Origin: an uncultured Clostridia bacterium
Lineage (GTDB): Bacteria > Bacillota > Clostridia > Oscillospirales > Ruminococcaceae
Direction of reading: 5' to 3'
Assembly: GCA_947628615.1 (NCBI GenBank)
Contig: CANRAO010000012.1
Span: 1 to 45,849 of the forward strand
Length of the DNA: 45,849 bases
Below, piece by piece: positions 24,403 to 33,158 of this stretch. Position 1 is the stretch's first letter; each line of letters begins with the position of its first letter. Below the pieces are notes generated by a model that did not search any database, was not told the origin of the DNA, and saw nothing but the letters and a program-made list of their open reading frames with translations. The position numbers and the translations under genes were made by a program.

Positions 24403-25309
24403 TACGCTCACCTCCGACCATATTGATAAAATAGGTTTCTAAGTTTTCATTTTGCTCATGAGAGGAAATAAGTTCGCAATGCTCATTGCTGAGTGCAAGA
24501 ACAAGCTGGGACAAAACAATCTCACCGTATATATTAGCAGTTGTATCTGAAATGATTTCATACTCGATGTTCATTTTGTCAAGTACAAGAGCAAGTGTTT
24601 CTGTATTGCTCACTTCTACCTGTATAGACTTTCGGAAGGACGCTTCAAGTTCCCTAGCACTGATCTCTTTGACCATATGTCCGTTGTCGATAAAGCCGTA
24701 ATGTGTGGCGATTCGTGAAAGCTCGTCAAGTATATGGCTGGAAATTAACACAGTTATTTGTCTTTTGCGGTTGAGCTCTAAAATAAGTTCCCGAATTTCA
24801 ATGATTCCCTGCGGATCAAGTCCGTTTACAGGCTCGTCCAGAACTAAAAAATCAGGATCTCCAATAAGTGCAACGGCTATTCCTAAACGCTGCTTCATTC
24901 CCAGAGAGAAGTGCCTTGCGTGTTTTCTGCCTGTGTTTTCAAGCCCTACAAGCCTTAGAATTTCCGGTATTTCATCATATGACGGCAAGCCGAGAATAAG
25001 GCATTGCTGTTTTAGGTTTTCCTCCGCAGACATATCAAGGTAGATAGAGGGCGTTTCTACGACTGCTCCCATCCTCCTTCGGGATCTAACTATACCCTTT
25101 TCTTTGTAGTCTTTTCCGTAGAGAGAATATGTTCCTTGAGTTGGCTCCTGAAGTCCGCATATTAATCGGATAAGCGTAGTCTTTCCGGCTCCGTTTCTGC
25201 CTACAAAGCCGTAAATCGCTCCCTTTGGTACGTTCATAGTAAGACCGTCTAACGCTTTAAAGCGTCTGTAGGTTTTACTAAGAGAATTAGTTTGTAAAAC
25301 ATACTCCAT
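24395..25309 (-). CDS. ABC transporter ATPase, bacitracin/lantibiotic-resistance type
   Basis: Energises the adjacent permease. Walker A GRNGAGKTT (about 37-45), signature SLGMKQRLGIA, Walker B FLVLDEPVNGLDP, and H-loop SSHILDEL. A C-terminal extension beyond residue 220 fits the BcrA/LanF group. AAAGGAGG precedes the ATG. It is the first gene of the transporter-kinase transcript and lies just downstream of the GTWAAG repeats. Confidence 0.93.
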   Translation of the reverse strand: MEYVLQTNSLSKTYRRFKALDGLTMNVPKGAIYGFVGRNGAGKTTLIRLICGLQEPTQGTYSLYGKDYKEKGIVRSRRRMGAVVETPSIYLDMSAEENLKQQCLILGLPSYDEIPEILRLVGLENTGRKHARHFSLGMKQRLGIAVALIGDPDFLVLDEPVNGLDPQGIIEIRELILELNRKRQITVLISSHILDELSRIATHYGFIDNGHMVKEISARELEASFRKSIQVEVSNTETLALVLDKMNIEYEIISDTTANIYGEIVLSQLVLALSNEHCELISSHEQNENLETYFINMVGGERNE

Positions 25310-25354
25310 AATTTTGCCTCCTTTAATTTGATATTCACAGTCTATCAGATAAAG

Positions 25355-25395
25355 GTTAAGAAAGCGGTAAAGAAAAGAGTTAAGATACAGTAAAG
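25355..25395 (-). promoter_or_regulatory. Four-fold GTWAAG direct repeat, likely response-regulator binding site
   Basis: On the plus strand GTTAAG (25355), GTAAAG (25367), GTTAAG (25379), GTAAAG (25390), spaced 12, 12 and 11 bp. On the minus strand these are CTTWAC boxes just upstream of the ABC gene. OmpR-type regulators bind tandem direct repeats near one helical turn. The following -10 box is weak (GAATAT region), as expected for an activated promoter. Confidence 0.6.
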
Positions 25396-25406
25396 ATTTA
25401 AACTTG

Positions 25407-26072
25407 TTAATCCTCTTTCATTTTAAAGCCAATGCCCCATACTGCTTCTATGTAATCCTTGCCGTTAATTTCACGCAGTTTTCTTCGTAAATTGCTTATA
25501 TGAACCTTCAAAGAGCTTTCCATACAGTCTGGGGTATCCACGCTTATACGGTCGAGAATAGCTGATTTTGTTATTACCTGTGAGGGACTTTGCATAAGTA
25601 GCTTTAATATTGCAAATTCAGTTTTTGTGAGTTTTACAGGCTTTTCTGATACGGTTACGGTATGCTGTGCAGTGTTTAAGCTCAGATCCTTAAAATTAAT
25701 AGCATTTTTATTTTCTTTAGCAGAATTATTCCTGAGGGCAACTGCAATTCTTGCAAGCAGTTCCTTAGTGTCAAACGGCTTTGTAATATAATCGACAGCA
25801 CCGCCCATTAGAAGCTCCACCTTGTCATTTACGTCTATCTTGGCGCTCACCACAATAACAGGTGTATCTTTGATTTGCGGAAGTACTTCCTCTCCATTTA
25901 AGCCGGGAAGCATAAGGTCAAGAAGAACAAGATCGGGTTTATGCGAAGAAAGAAACAACAGAGCTTCCGTGCCCGAGTATGCACGGGAAACCTTGTAGCC
26001 TTCCTTTGAAAGCACTTCTTCAAGCATATTGCCTATGTGGACGTCATCGTCTATAATCATTATATTTTTCAT
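25407..26072 (-). CDS. OmpR-family response regulator
   Basis: Receiver domain with Asp8-10 acidic pocket, phosphoacceptor Asp52 (VLLDLMLPG), Thr/Ser in VVSAK and Lys in YITKPF. The C-terminal winged helix (about 125-220) has LTKTEFAILKLL and WGIGFKM. It is transcribed just before the ABC-kinase transcript, from which it is separated by 97 bp holding the repeat array. Predicted to activate the transporter in response to the kinase. Confidence 0.95.
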   Translation of the reverse strand: MKNIMIIDDDVHIGNMLEEVLSKEGYKVSRAYSGTEALLFLSSHKPDLVLLDLMLPGLNGEEVLPQIKDTPVIVVSAKIDVNDKVELLMGGAVDYITKPFDTKELLARIAVALRNNSAKENKNAINFKDLSLNTAQHTVTVSEKPVKLTKTEFAILKLLMQSPSQVITKSAILDRISVDTPDCMESSLKVHISNLRRKLREINGKDYIEAVWGIGFKMKED

Positions 26073-26102
26073 TTTATCACCTGTGTTTAAAATTATTACC
26101 GG

Positions 26103-26138
26103 CTAAAACAAAACTGACACCGCTTATTGATGTCAGTT
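26103..26138 (-). terminator. Terminator downstream of ackA
   Basis: AACTGACA/TGTCAGTT stem, followed on the minus strand by TTTTGTTTT. Confidence 0.8.
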
Positions 26139-26184
26139 CATATTGTTTTTTGTGAATAGCAATTTCTGGTTCCTTTTGCATATA

Positions 26185-26263
26185 GGTGCTAGTCTGCTGT
26201 TGTACATATTAAACAAATTTTGCAAACATTCAAAGGCAGCAGAGCCACCGGCGGTTCGCCGGT
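26185..26263 (-). repeat. Structured repeat copy next to the ackA stop
   Basis: Read on the minus strand it starts right after the TAA of ackA with CCGGCGAACCGCCGG, then CTGCTG...CAGCAG and ACTAGCACC. It aligns over its whole length with the copies at 31597-31779. CTGCTG/CAGCAG replaces the CTGCC/GGCAG pair of the other copies, so pairing is kept. Confidence 0.75.
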
Positions 26264-27468
26264 TATAGCAGTTCGTTTGAAATGAGAGCTAAAGTGTCTC
26301 TTGCGATAAGAAGCTCCTCATTTGTCGGTACTACCCAAACCTGAACCTTTGATTTAGGTGTTGATATTCTTGTAAGCACACCCCTTTTTGCATTTGATTC
26401 AGGATCTATCTCAATGCCAAAGTATTCCATATTCTCGCATACCTTTGCTCTTACATCAGCGGCGTTCTCGCCGATACCGCCTGTGAAAATGATAGCGTCA
26501 AGACCGTTCATAACAGCGGCGTATGAACCGATGTATTTCTTTATCTGGTATACGAGCATTTCGCTTGCAAGCTGAGCTCTTTTATCGCCCTTTTCTGCGG
26601 CTGCGGTAATATCTCTGTTGTCCGAAGATATGCCCGAAACGCCGAGAAATCCTGACTTTTTATTCATATAGTCGCTCATCTCGCTTGGTGTGAAGCCGTG
26701 CTTATCCTGAACAAATGTAACAGCAGATGGATCAACGCTGCCAGTTCTTGTTCCCATAAGAACGCCGTCAAGAGGGGTGAAGCCCATTGATGTATCGACC
26801 GATTTACCTCCGTCAACCGCTGTGATAGACGAGCCGTTTCCTAAGTGGCAGGAAACAATTTTTAGATCCCTTATATCAGTATCCATTGCCTTAGCGAGAG
26901 CCGCTGTAACAAATCTGTGAGATGTTCCGTGAAAGCCGTATTTTCTGACAGAATAGTTCTTATAGTCTTCATACGGCAGACCGAACATAAATGCCTTCGG
27001 AGGCATTGTTTGGTGGAAAGCGGTGTCAAAAACAACGACCTGAGGAACATTTTCAGGTATAACCTTTTTGCAGGCTCTGAGTGCCAATGCGTGAGGGTGG
27101 TTGTGTACTGGTGCAAGCTCTGCTAAAGAGTCTATTTTGTCTATAACTTCGTCTGTTGCAATACAGGTTTTATTGAAAATCTCAGCTCCCTGCACTATTC
27201 TGTGTCCTACTGCTGATATTTCAGCCATAGAACCGATAACTGACGCATCTCCTTCTGTCAATACCTCGACCAGCTTTTCAAAAGCTTCTGTATGAGTAGG
27301 AAAACTGCAATCTTCATCAATAGTTCTGCCGTCGAATGTTTTGTGAGATACATGACCGTCTATACCTATTCGGTCGCAGTTGCCCTTTGCAATTACCTTT
27401 TCATTTTCCATATCAAGAAGCTGATATTTCAGTGATGAGCTTCCTGCGTTTACTACTAGAATTTTCAT
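26263..27468 (-). CDS. ackA: Acetate kinase
   Basis: Converts acetyl phosphate and ADP to acetate and ATP, the ATP-yielding end of acetate fermentation. Starts MKILVVNAGSSSLKYQ, with VGHRIVQGAE, VFDTAFHQTM, GFHGTSHRFV and FTGGIGENA, all family signatures. The length of 401 is normal. AAAGGAG precedes the ATG. No phosphotransacetylase gene is adjacent. Divergent from tmcAL, whose product also uses acetate. Confidence 0.97.
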   Translation of the reverse strand: MKILVVNAGSSSLKYQLLDMENEKVIAKGNCDRIGIDGHVSHKTFDGRTIDEDCSFPTHTEAFEKLVEVLTEGDASVIGSMAEISAVGHRIVQGAEIFNKTCIATDEVIDKIDSLAELAPVHNHPHALALRACKKVIPENVPQVVVFDTAFHQTMPPKAFMFGLPYEDYKNYSVRKYGFHGTSHRFVTAALAKAMDTDIRDLKIVSCHLGNGSSITAVDGGKSVDTSMGFTPLDGVLMGTRTGSVDPSAVTFVQDKHGFTPSEMSDYMNKKSGFLGVSGISSDNRDITAAAEKGDKRAQLASEMLVYQIKKYIGSYAAVMNGLDAIIFTGGIGENAADVRAKVCENMEYFGIEIDPESNAKRGVLTRISTPKSKVQVWVVPTNEELLIARDTLALISNELL

Positions 27469-27613
27469 AATTCGTTCTCCTTTTTGTATATTAATATTTT
27501 GTATACTTGACTTATTCCATTAATATATAATATAATATATTTATCAAAATTTCAAGGTTTTAGCAGTTATTTTAGTAAATTTTTTATGCAGTCAAACATA
27601 AAAAGCTTTTTGA

Positions 27614-27636
27614 GTTAAGTATTTAAACTACTTAAC
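27614..27636 (+). promoter_or_regulatory. Inverted repeat upstream of tmcAL
   Basis: GTTAAGTA/TACTTAAC around TTTAAAC, in the leader between the divergent ackA and tmcAL genes. Could be an operator or leader hairpin. Confidence 0.4.
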
Positions 27637-27667
27637 GGTTTAATTCTAACAGCTAGAGGAACAGATA

Positions 27668-28843
27668 ATGATAACTTCTATTATTTGTGAATATAATCCG
27701 TTTCACAACGGACATAAATATCAGATAGAAAAAGCCAGAGAAAAGGGCTCTACGCATATAGTTTCTATAATGAGCGGAGACGCTGTTCAGCGGGGAGACG
27801 TTGCAATTTTTTCCAAGCATTACAGGGCAAAACAGGCCGTACTCAACGGTGCTGATTTGGTTGTTGAACTTCCTGCACCTTTTTGTATATCTTCTGCTGA
27901 GGGCTTTGCAAAAAGCGGAGTTTACATTGCAAATGCTATAGGCAGTAACTGCCTTTGCTTCGGCTGTGAAAATGATGATCTATATACTCTTTGCAAGGCG
28001 GCAAATCTGTCAGACAAGCTAGCTCTGTCAAGTGAAAAAAGCAGTGAATCAAATCAGTTTAAAAGGCTGCTTAAAGAAGGTAATTCCTATCCTGCTGCGT
28101 TATCTAAAACGGCTGAGCTATTCGCAGGCAAAGAGGTTGCAGAGGTTTTTAACAGCCCAAATAACACTTTGGCTGTTGAGTATTTGAAGGCTGTTAAGAA
28201 TACAAAAATAAAGCCTATGCCAATACTAAGAAAAGGAGCAGGGCATAATGATGACTGCCTGAACGGAGATTATGCAAGTGCATCAAAAATCAGAGAGCTT
28301 TTAAAAAACGGGCTGCTTAATGACAATCTGCTTCCGTATAGTGATAACTATGCTGAGATTCGTGATATAAAGAATATGGAAAAGGGAATTTTGTTCAGCC
28401 TTATCAAGATGGATAAAAGAAAACTTCGTGAAGTTCCCGATTGCAGCGGAGACTTAGCTGACAGAATACTAAAAGCTCTGAAAACGTCAAGGAGCTATGA
28501 CGAACTTATTATTAATGCCAAGACTAAAGCATTCACTATGGCTCGAATCAGAAGAGTGGTTATGTATGCTGTTTTGGGTATTAATAAAAGTGATTTTCAG
28601 CTTACTCCTTATGCTAGGGTTCTGGCTTTTAACGACAGGGGAACAGAGATTTTGTCTAAGGCAAAGAAATTGGGCAGAATTGATATATCAACATCACTGA
28701 AGGAGCTTGAGCATAAAAATGATAATAACAAAAGGCTTGCCGAGTTAGACGCTCGTACAAGTGATTTTGCAAAGATGTGTCAGAGTGTTGCGAGCAATGA
28801 GCCGAATGAATATTCAGTGAGGATAGAAAAAACAAATATATAA
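27668..28843 (+). CDS. tmcAL: tRNA(Met) cytidine acetate ligase (TmcAL)
   Basis: Makes N4-acetylcytidine at the wobble base of elongator tRNA-Met from acetate and ATP. The N-terminal nucleotidyltransferase fold has CEYNPFHNGHKYQI (HxGH-type ATP site), followed by SGDAVQRGDVA and the FNSPNNTLAVEYL segment, all typical of the YlbM/TmcAL family. The length of 391 is normal. The next genes (mutarotase-like, hisA) follow on the same strand at short spacing. Confidence 0.93.
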   Translation: MITSIICEYNPFHNGHKYQIEKAREKGSTHIVSIMSGDAVQRGDVAIFSKHYRAKQAVLNGADLVVELPAPFCISSAEGFAKSGVYIANAIGSNCLCFGCENDDLYTLCKAANLSDKLALSSEKSSESNQFKRLLKEGNSYPAALSKTAELFAGKEVAEVFNSPNNTLAVEYLKAVKNTKIKPMPILRKGAGHNDDCLNGDYASASKIRELLKNGLLNDNLLPYSDNYAEIRDIKNMEKGILFSLIKMDKRKLREVPDCSGDLADRILKALKTSRSYDELIINAKTKAFTMARIRRVVMYAVLGINKSDFQLTPYARVLAFNDRGTEILSKAKKLGRIDISTSLKELEHKNDNNKRLAELDARTSDFAKMCQSVASNEPNEYSVRIEKTNI

Positions 28844-28862
28844 TAAGACAGGAGAGTTGATT

Positions 28863-29789
28863 ATGAAGCACAGGGAAGTTGATTATGGTTATTTCGGAAA
28901 ATGTCTGGAGCTTATAAATGATAAGTGTACAATGCTTATTATGATTGAAAAAGGTCCGAGAGTTATTTCCTTTAAGCTAAACGGCAAAGAGAATATAATG
29001 TGCGAGGATAAGAGCGAGCAGACGATTATGACAGGCGGTAAGTTTGCAGAGATGTTCGGAGACGACAAGTGGTATATTTACGGGGGACACAGGCTTTGGG
29101 TCTCTCCCGAGCATGACCCTAAAAGCTATTATCCCGACAATAAAAAGGTGAGCTATGTAATAGATGGTAATAAGGTAACATTAACGCCTCCGCCGCAGAT
29201 TGAAACTGATATGCAGTTTTCGCTTGAAATTGAATTGTCAGAAACGGACGCTGCTGCAACGGTTACTCACAAAATCAAGAACATAGGAGCATCGAATATG
29301 ACGATAGCTCCTTGGGCAATGACCGTTGTTGATAAAAATGCTGTTTCTATAATGCCGCAGTCGGAAAAGGAAACTGGGCTTCTCTCAAACAGGAACTTCA
29401 CCGTTTGGCCCTATACAGATTTGACAGATGATAGGATGTATATTGGCAACAAGTATCTGACGCTTCAGCAAATACCAGGTGCTAGAACCAATATCAAAAT
29501 CGGGTTCAATGACGACAAGGGCTGGCTTGCAAGCCTTAATAAGGGTCAGTTGTTTATAAAGAGATTTCCTTATATTGATGGGGCTGATTATCCTGATAAC
29601 AACTGCAACTGCGAAGTATTTACAAACTTCTTTATGATGGAAATTGAATCTTTAGGCGAGCTTAAAGAAATCAGACCTGATGAAGTTTTGACTCATGTTG
29701 AAAGCTGGGAACTTAAACCGTGTGATGATACTTTTAACAGGAGAGATGACAGGTCTATAGACGAGTTTGTTAAGAGGTATATTGGATAG
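28863..29789 (+). CDS. Galactose mutarotase-like (DUF4380-type) protein
   Basis: Probable sugar- or carbohydrate-binding beta-sandwich of the aldose-1-epimerase superfamily. Features: the GPRVISFKLNGKENIM start, GGHRLWVSPEHDP (catalytic-His region), and TIAPWAMTV. Function not established. The ATG at 28863 with GGAGAG upstream is preferred to an in-frame TTG at 28857. Length 308. Follows tmcAL by 19 bp. Confidence 0.75.
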   Translation: MKHREVDYGYFGKCLELINDKCTMLIMIEKGPRVISFKLNGKENIMCEDKSEQTIMTGGKFAEMFGDDKWYIYGGHRLWVSPEHDPKSYYPDNKKVSYVIDGNKVTLTPPPQIETDMQFSLEIELSETDAAATVTHKIKNIGASNMTIAPWAMTVVDKNAVSIMPQSEKETGLLSNRNFTVWPYTDLTDDRMYIGNKYLTLQQIPGARTNIKIGFNDDKGWLASLNKGQLFIKRFPYIDGADYPDNNCNCEVFTNFFMMEIESLGELKEIRPDEVLTHVESWELKPCDDTFNRRDDRSIDEFVKRYIG

Positions 29790-29827
29790 GTTCAGGTATT
29801 TATATATTAAATTACGGAGGATAAAAA

Positions 29828-30643
29828 ATGAGATTTCGTCCGTGCATTGATATTCATAACGGAAAGGTAAAGCAGATAGTCGGCGGAAGTCTTAGTGATT
29901 CAAAAGAAAAAAGCTCTTATGCTGATGAAAATTTTGTTTCAGGTGAAAATGCGGATTATTTTGCAGAGCTTTATAAAAGGCATAATCTTTCAGGCGGACA
30001 CATTATTCTGCTTAACAAAGCCGGAACATATGAGTATCAGGAGGATTTAAAACAGGCGGAGTCTGCACTTAAATGCTTTCCGAGCGGATTTCAGATAGGC
30101 GGAGGAATAGATGCGGACAACGCTTTGAAATTTATAAGAATGGGTGCAAGCCATATAATAGTTACTTCATACGTTTTTAAAGACGGTAGGGTGAACATTG
30201 AAAATCTAAAGGCTCTTGTAAAATCAGTCGGCAAAGAAAAAGTCGTACTTGATCTTTCCTGCAGAAATCGTGATGGGAATTACTATATCGTTACTGACAG
30301 ATGGCAGAAGTTTACCGATACTAAAATAACCGAGCAGACCTTTTCAGAACTTTATAAATACTGTGATGAATTTTTGGTTCATGCTGTTGATGTTGAAGGA
30401 AAGGCTTCGGGTATAGACACTGAGCTTTTGCATATTCTTTCAGATTCTGCTGAATTGCTTTCTTCACAAAGTAAGAGCAAAAATATTATTACTTATGCCG
30501 GAGGCATAGCATCGCTTGAAGATATTGATATAATAGAAAAAACAGGCAAGGGGAGAATTGATTTTACTATTGGTTCTGCACTTGACATATTCGGCGGAGA
30601 CATTAAGTTTGACGATGTTTCCAAATATAGCGGGAATACTTGA
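29828..30643 (+). CDS. hisA: Phosphoribosylformimino-AICAR-ribotide isomerase, eukaryotic (HIS6) type
   Basis: Amadori isomerase of histidine biosynthesis (ProFAR to PRFAR), a TIM barrel. It resembles yeast His6 more than usual bacterial HisA: FRPCIDIHNGKVKQIVGG at the start, then VVLDLSCR, RWQKFTDT, FLVHAVDVEG and GSALDIFGG. Active-site Asp candidates are Asp8 and the Asp in HAVDVEG. 271 residues. It is not in a his operon; the neighbours are a mutarotase-like gene and a membrane protein gene. Confidence 0.88.
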   Translation: MRFRPCIDIHNGKVKQIVGGSLSDSKEKSSYADENFVSGENADYFAELYKRHNLSGGHIILLNKAGTYEYQEDLKQAESALKCFPSGFQIGGGIDADNALKFIRMGASHIIVTSYVFKDGRVNIENLKALVKSVGKEKVVLDLSCRNRDGNYYIVTDRWQKFTDTKITEQTFSELYKYCDEFLVHAVDVEGKASGIDTELLHILSDSAELLSSQSKSKNIITYAGGIASLEDIDIIEKTGKGRIDFTIGSALDIFGGDIKFDDVSKYSGNT

Positions 30644-30700
30644 TTTTTTGTTAAATCTAGGGTAAAATAATTTCTAAGATAACAAAACGGAGGATTAATT

Positions 30701-31597
30701 ATGCAGAGTTTTTTTCAGAATATTTGGGTTAAACGTGTAATATCTTTAATTAACTTAGCTTATGTTGCTGTAATAGCAGTTTTGACTTATGCTACATTCT
30801 TATATGAGCTTGAATTTAGACAAGGGTCGCAGTTCTCTTTTTTACTTATATATGTGATTGCCAGTGCAGTTTTCCTGACGCTTATGATATTAACGAGAAA
30901 TGAGTTTATAACCAAGTTAGTGGGTATTTTGCTGCCGCCGCTTGTATTTCTTTTTGTGATATTCAATCTCGGCGACTGGGTATTGATTATTCCTGCGTTT
31001 ATAGTTGCAATCGTTATATTTTTTGCAGCGTCTAATAACGAAACTTTAAAGGTCATTTTAGGAACTGTTTATTTACTTATATATGTTCTGGGACTTATTA
31101 TTTTCTTTGTAATAAACTTTCTATTCGGAGGTTCTAATGTTGAGACAAGGCTGGATTCTAATCTTGCAAACTACCCTGAAGTATACTCTATGTATGCAGA
31201 ACAGATCGACGCTATAAACAGAGTTAATTTTAAAACAACTGCCAATACTGGAAGCGATTCTGATTTTGAAAAGGACGCTCAAGGAAATTATATTGACAAT
31301 ACGATCTCACCTGACGGAAAAATGCAGTTTTATGTTGCCGATGTTCAGGATAATAATGTAGGAAAGGTTGCTCTTTATGTTGTGCCTTATGGTCAGGATA
31401 AGAACTTTAAGTTTTTCAGTCTGAAACAAAAGGGAATAAAGAAAACGGTTTATAATTTTGAACGTGGAGAGGTTCCTTTAGTTGCTTGGAAGGATAACAA
31501 CACGATAGAATATCAGGCAAGGGGAAGTTCAAAGATAGAGGAAACTTATGTTGTTCTTCCTGAAAAGAACTACTTTGAATTTCTAGGTATAAGCTAG
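30701..31597 (+). CDS. Uncharacterised membrane protein
   Basis: Not recognised. About five hydrophobic segments in residues 12-145, then a soluble C-terminal half (about 146-298) that looks beta-rich and is probably outside the cell (charged, no Cys, DNTISPDGKMQFYVADVQD). CGGAGG lies upstream of the ATG. The TAG stop shares its final G with a structured repeat. Confidence 0.7.
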   Translation: MQSFFQNIWVKRVISLINLAYVAVIAVLTYATFLYELEFRQGSQFSFLLIYVIASAVFLTLMILTRNEFITKLVGILLPPLVFLFVIFNLGDWVLIIPAFIVAIVIFFAASNNETLKVILGTVYLLIYVLGLIIFFVINFLFGGSNVETRLDSNLANYPEVYSMYAEQIDAINRVNFKTTANTGSDSDFEKDAQGNYIDNTISPDGKMQFYVADVQDNNVGKVALYVVPYGQDKNFKFFSLKQKGIKKTVYNFERGEVPLVAWKDNNTIEYQARGSSKIEETYVVLPEKNYFEFLGIS

Positions 31598-31983
31598 CGG
31601 CGAGCCGCCGCTGGCACTCTGCCTTTGGGGAGTTTGTAAAATGTATTTACTTTGCAAAACGGCAGGCTAGTACCTAGAGACAAATTTCAAACAAGAAGCA
31701 AGATTGGCGAGCCGCCGCAGGCTTTCTGCCTTTGAGAAGTTTGTAAAATGTGTTTACTTTGCAAAACGGCAGGCTAGTACTTAATGAAAAAGCAATAGTC
31801 AAGAGTAACGGTGACGTTGCATCCGGTCTGTCTTTGGGGAAATTGCAAAATGTATTTACTTTGTACAACGGCAGGCTAGTAATTAATAAAAAGCAATAGT
31901 CAAGAGTAACGGTGACGTTGCATCCGGTCTGCCTTTGGGGAAATTGCAAAATGTGTTTACTTTGTACAACGGCAGGCTAGTAA
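31594..31983 (+). repeat. Tandem array of four structured repeats
   Basis: Copies at 31594-31673, 31706-31779, 31828-31882 and 31929-31983. The first two start with a GGCGAGCCGCCGC hairpin. All contain CTGCC (CTGTC in copy 3), then an AAAATGT(A/G)TTTAC core, then AACGGCAGGCTAGTA. Copies 3 and 4 are separated by exactly 101 bp and share the spacer GCAATAGTCAAGAGTAACG with the 2-3 gap. Copy 1 ends are inverted (CTAGC...GCTAG). No gene lies here. Confidence 0.88.
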
Positions 31984-32004
31984 TTTTAATGAGGAGGTAC
32001 AGGT

Positions 32005-33123
32005 ATGAAACCAAACATTGAGGGTATAGATAAAAATTTAGGTTTTGGGTGTATGCGTCTGCCTATGAAGGGCAATGAAGTAGATTATGATGAATTCAAT
32101 CGTATGATTGACGCATATATGGACGCAGGCTTCAATTATTTTGACACGGCACATATGTATGTAGACGGAAAGAGCGAAACAGCATTACATGACTGTCTTG
32201 TAAGCCGCTATCCCAGAGAAAGCTATATATTGACAAACAAGCTATCCTCGAGCTATTTTGAAACGCAGGAGCAGATAAGACCTTTCTTTGAAAGTCAGCT
32301 TAAAATCTGCGGAGTTGATTATTTTGATTTCTATTTGATGCACGCACAGAATGCAGATGTTTTTAAAAAATACAAGAAGTGCAAGGCATATGAAACCAGT
32401 CTGGAGCTTCTTAAAGAGGGTAAGATTAAACACTTTGGTATATCTTTTCACGACAAGGCATCGGTATTAGAACAAATTTTGACTGAATATCCTCAGATAG
32501 AGATAGTACAGATTCAGTTTAATTACATAGATTATGATGATACAGCTGTTGAAAGCCGAAAATGCTATGAAGTATGCCGAAAGTTTGGCAAGCCTGTTAT
32601 TGTAATGGAACCTGTAAAGGGCGGAAGTCTTGCAAATCTTCCTGCTGTAGCAAAGGAAATTTACGATGAGCTTCATGGAGGAAGTCCTGCAAGTTATGCT
32701 ATTCGTTTTGCAGCAGGTTTTGAGAATGTAGTGCTTGTGCTTTCGGGTATGAGCAATATGGCTCAGATGAAAGATAATATCAGTTTTATGACCGACTTCA
32801 AGCCTATTAACGATAAAGAGATGGAAGCGATCAAAAAGGTATGCAGTATTTTAAAAAATCAGGATATTATTCCTTGTACTGCCTGCCGATACTGCACTGA
32901 AGGCTGTCCGCAGAAAATTTCAATACCCGATTTGTTTGCGTGTATGAATGCAAAAAATCAGTATAAGGATTGGAACAGCTCGTATTATTACAATGAAGTT
33001 TATACTGTAAAAAACGGCAAGGCGTCTGCTTGTATCAAATGCGGAAAATGTGAAGAAATATGTCCTCAGAAATTGAAGATCCGTGATCTGCTGGAAAAGG
33101 TCGCAGCAGAATTTGAACAATAA
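32005..33123 (+). CDS. Aldo/keto reductase with two C-terminal 4Fe-4S motifs
   Basis: NAD(P)H or ferredoxin-linked oxidoreductase; substrate unknown. The AKR barrel has GFGCMRLP, the catalytic Tyr region NYFDTAHMY and KHFGISFHD. The C-terminus has two ferredoxin-type clusters, CTACRYCTEGCPQ (291-303) and CIKCGKCEEICPQ (343-355). 372 residues is normal for this subgroup common in anaerobes. GAGGAGG-like site upstream. Forms an operon with the ECF component and DUF1893 gene. Confidence 0.92.
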   Translation: MKPNIEGIDKNLGFGCMRLPMKGNEVDYDEFNRMIDAYMDAGFNYFDTAHMYVDGKSETALHDCLVSRYPRESYILTNKLSSSYFETQEQIRPFFESQLKICGVDYFDFYLMHAQNADVFKKYKKCKAYETSLELLKEGKIKHFGISFHDKASVLEQILTEYPQIEIVQIQFNYIDYDDTAVESRKCYEVCRKFGKPVIVMEPVKGGSLANLPAVAKEIYDELHGGSPASYAIRFAAGFENVVLVLSGMSNMAQMKDNISFMTDFKPINDKEMEAIKKVCSILKNQDIIPCTACRYCTEGCPQKISIPDLFACMNAKNQYKDWNSSYYYNEVYTVKNGKASACIKCGKCEEICPQKLKIRDLLEKVAAEFEQ

Positions 33124-33158
33124 GAGTAATTTTATTAATTATTAAAGGAGAGTTTATT

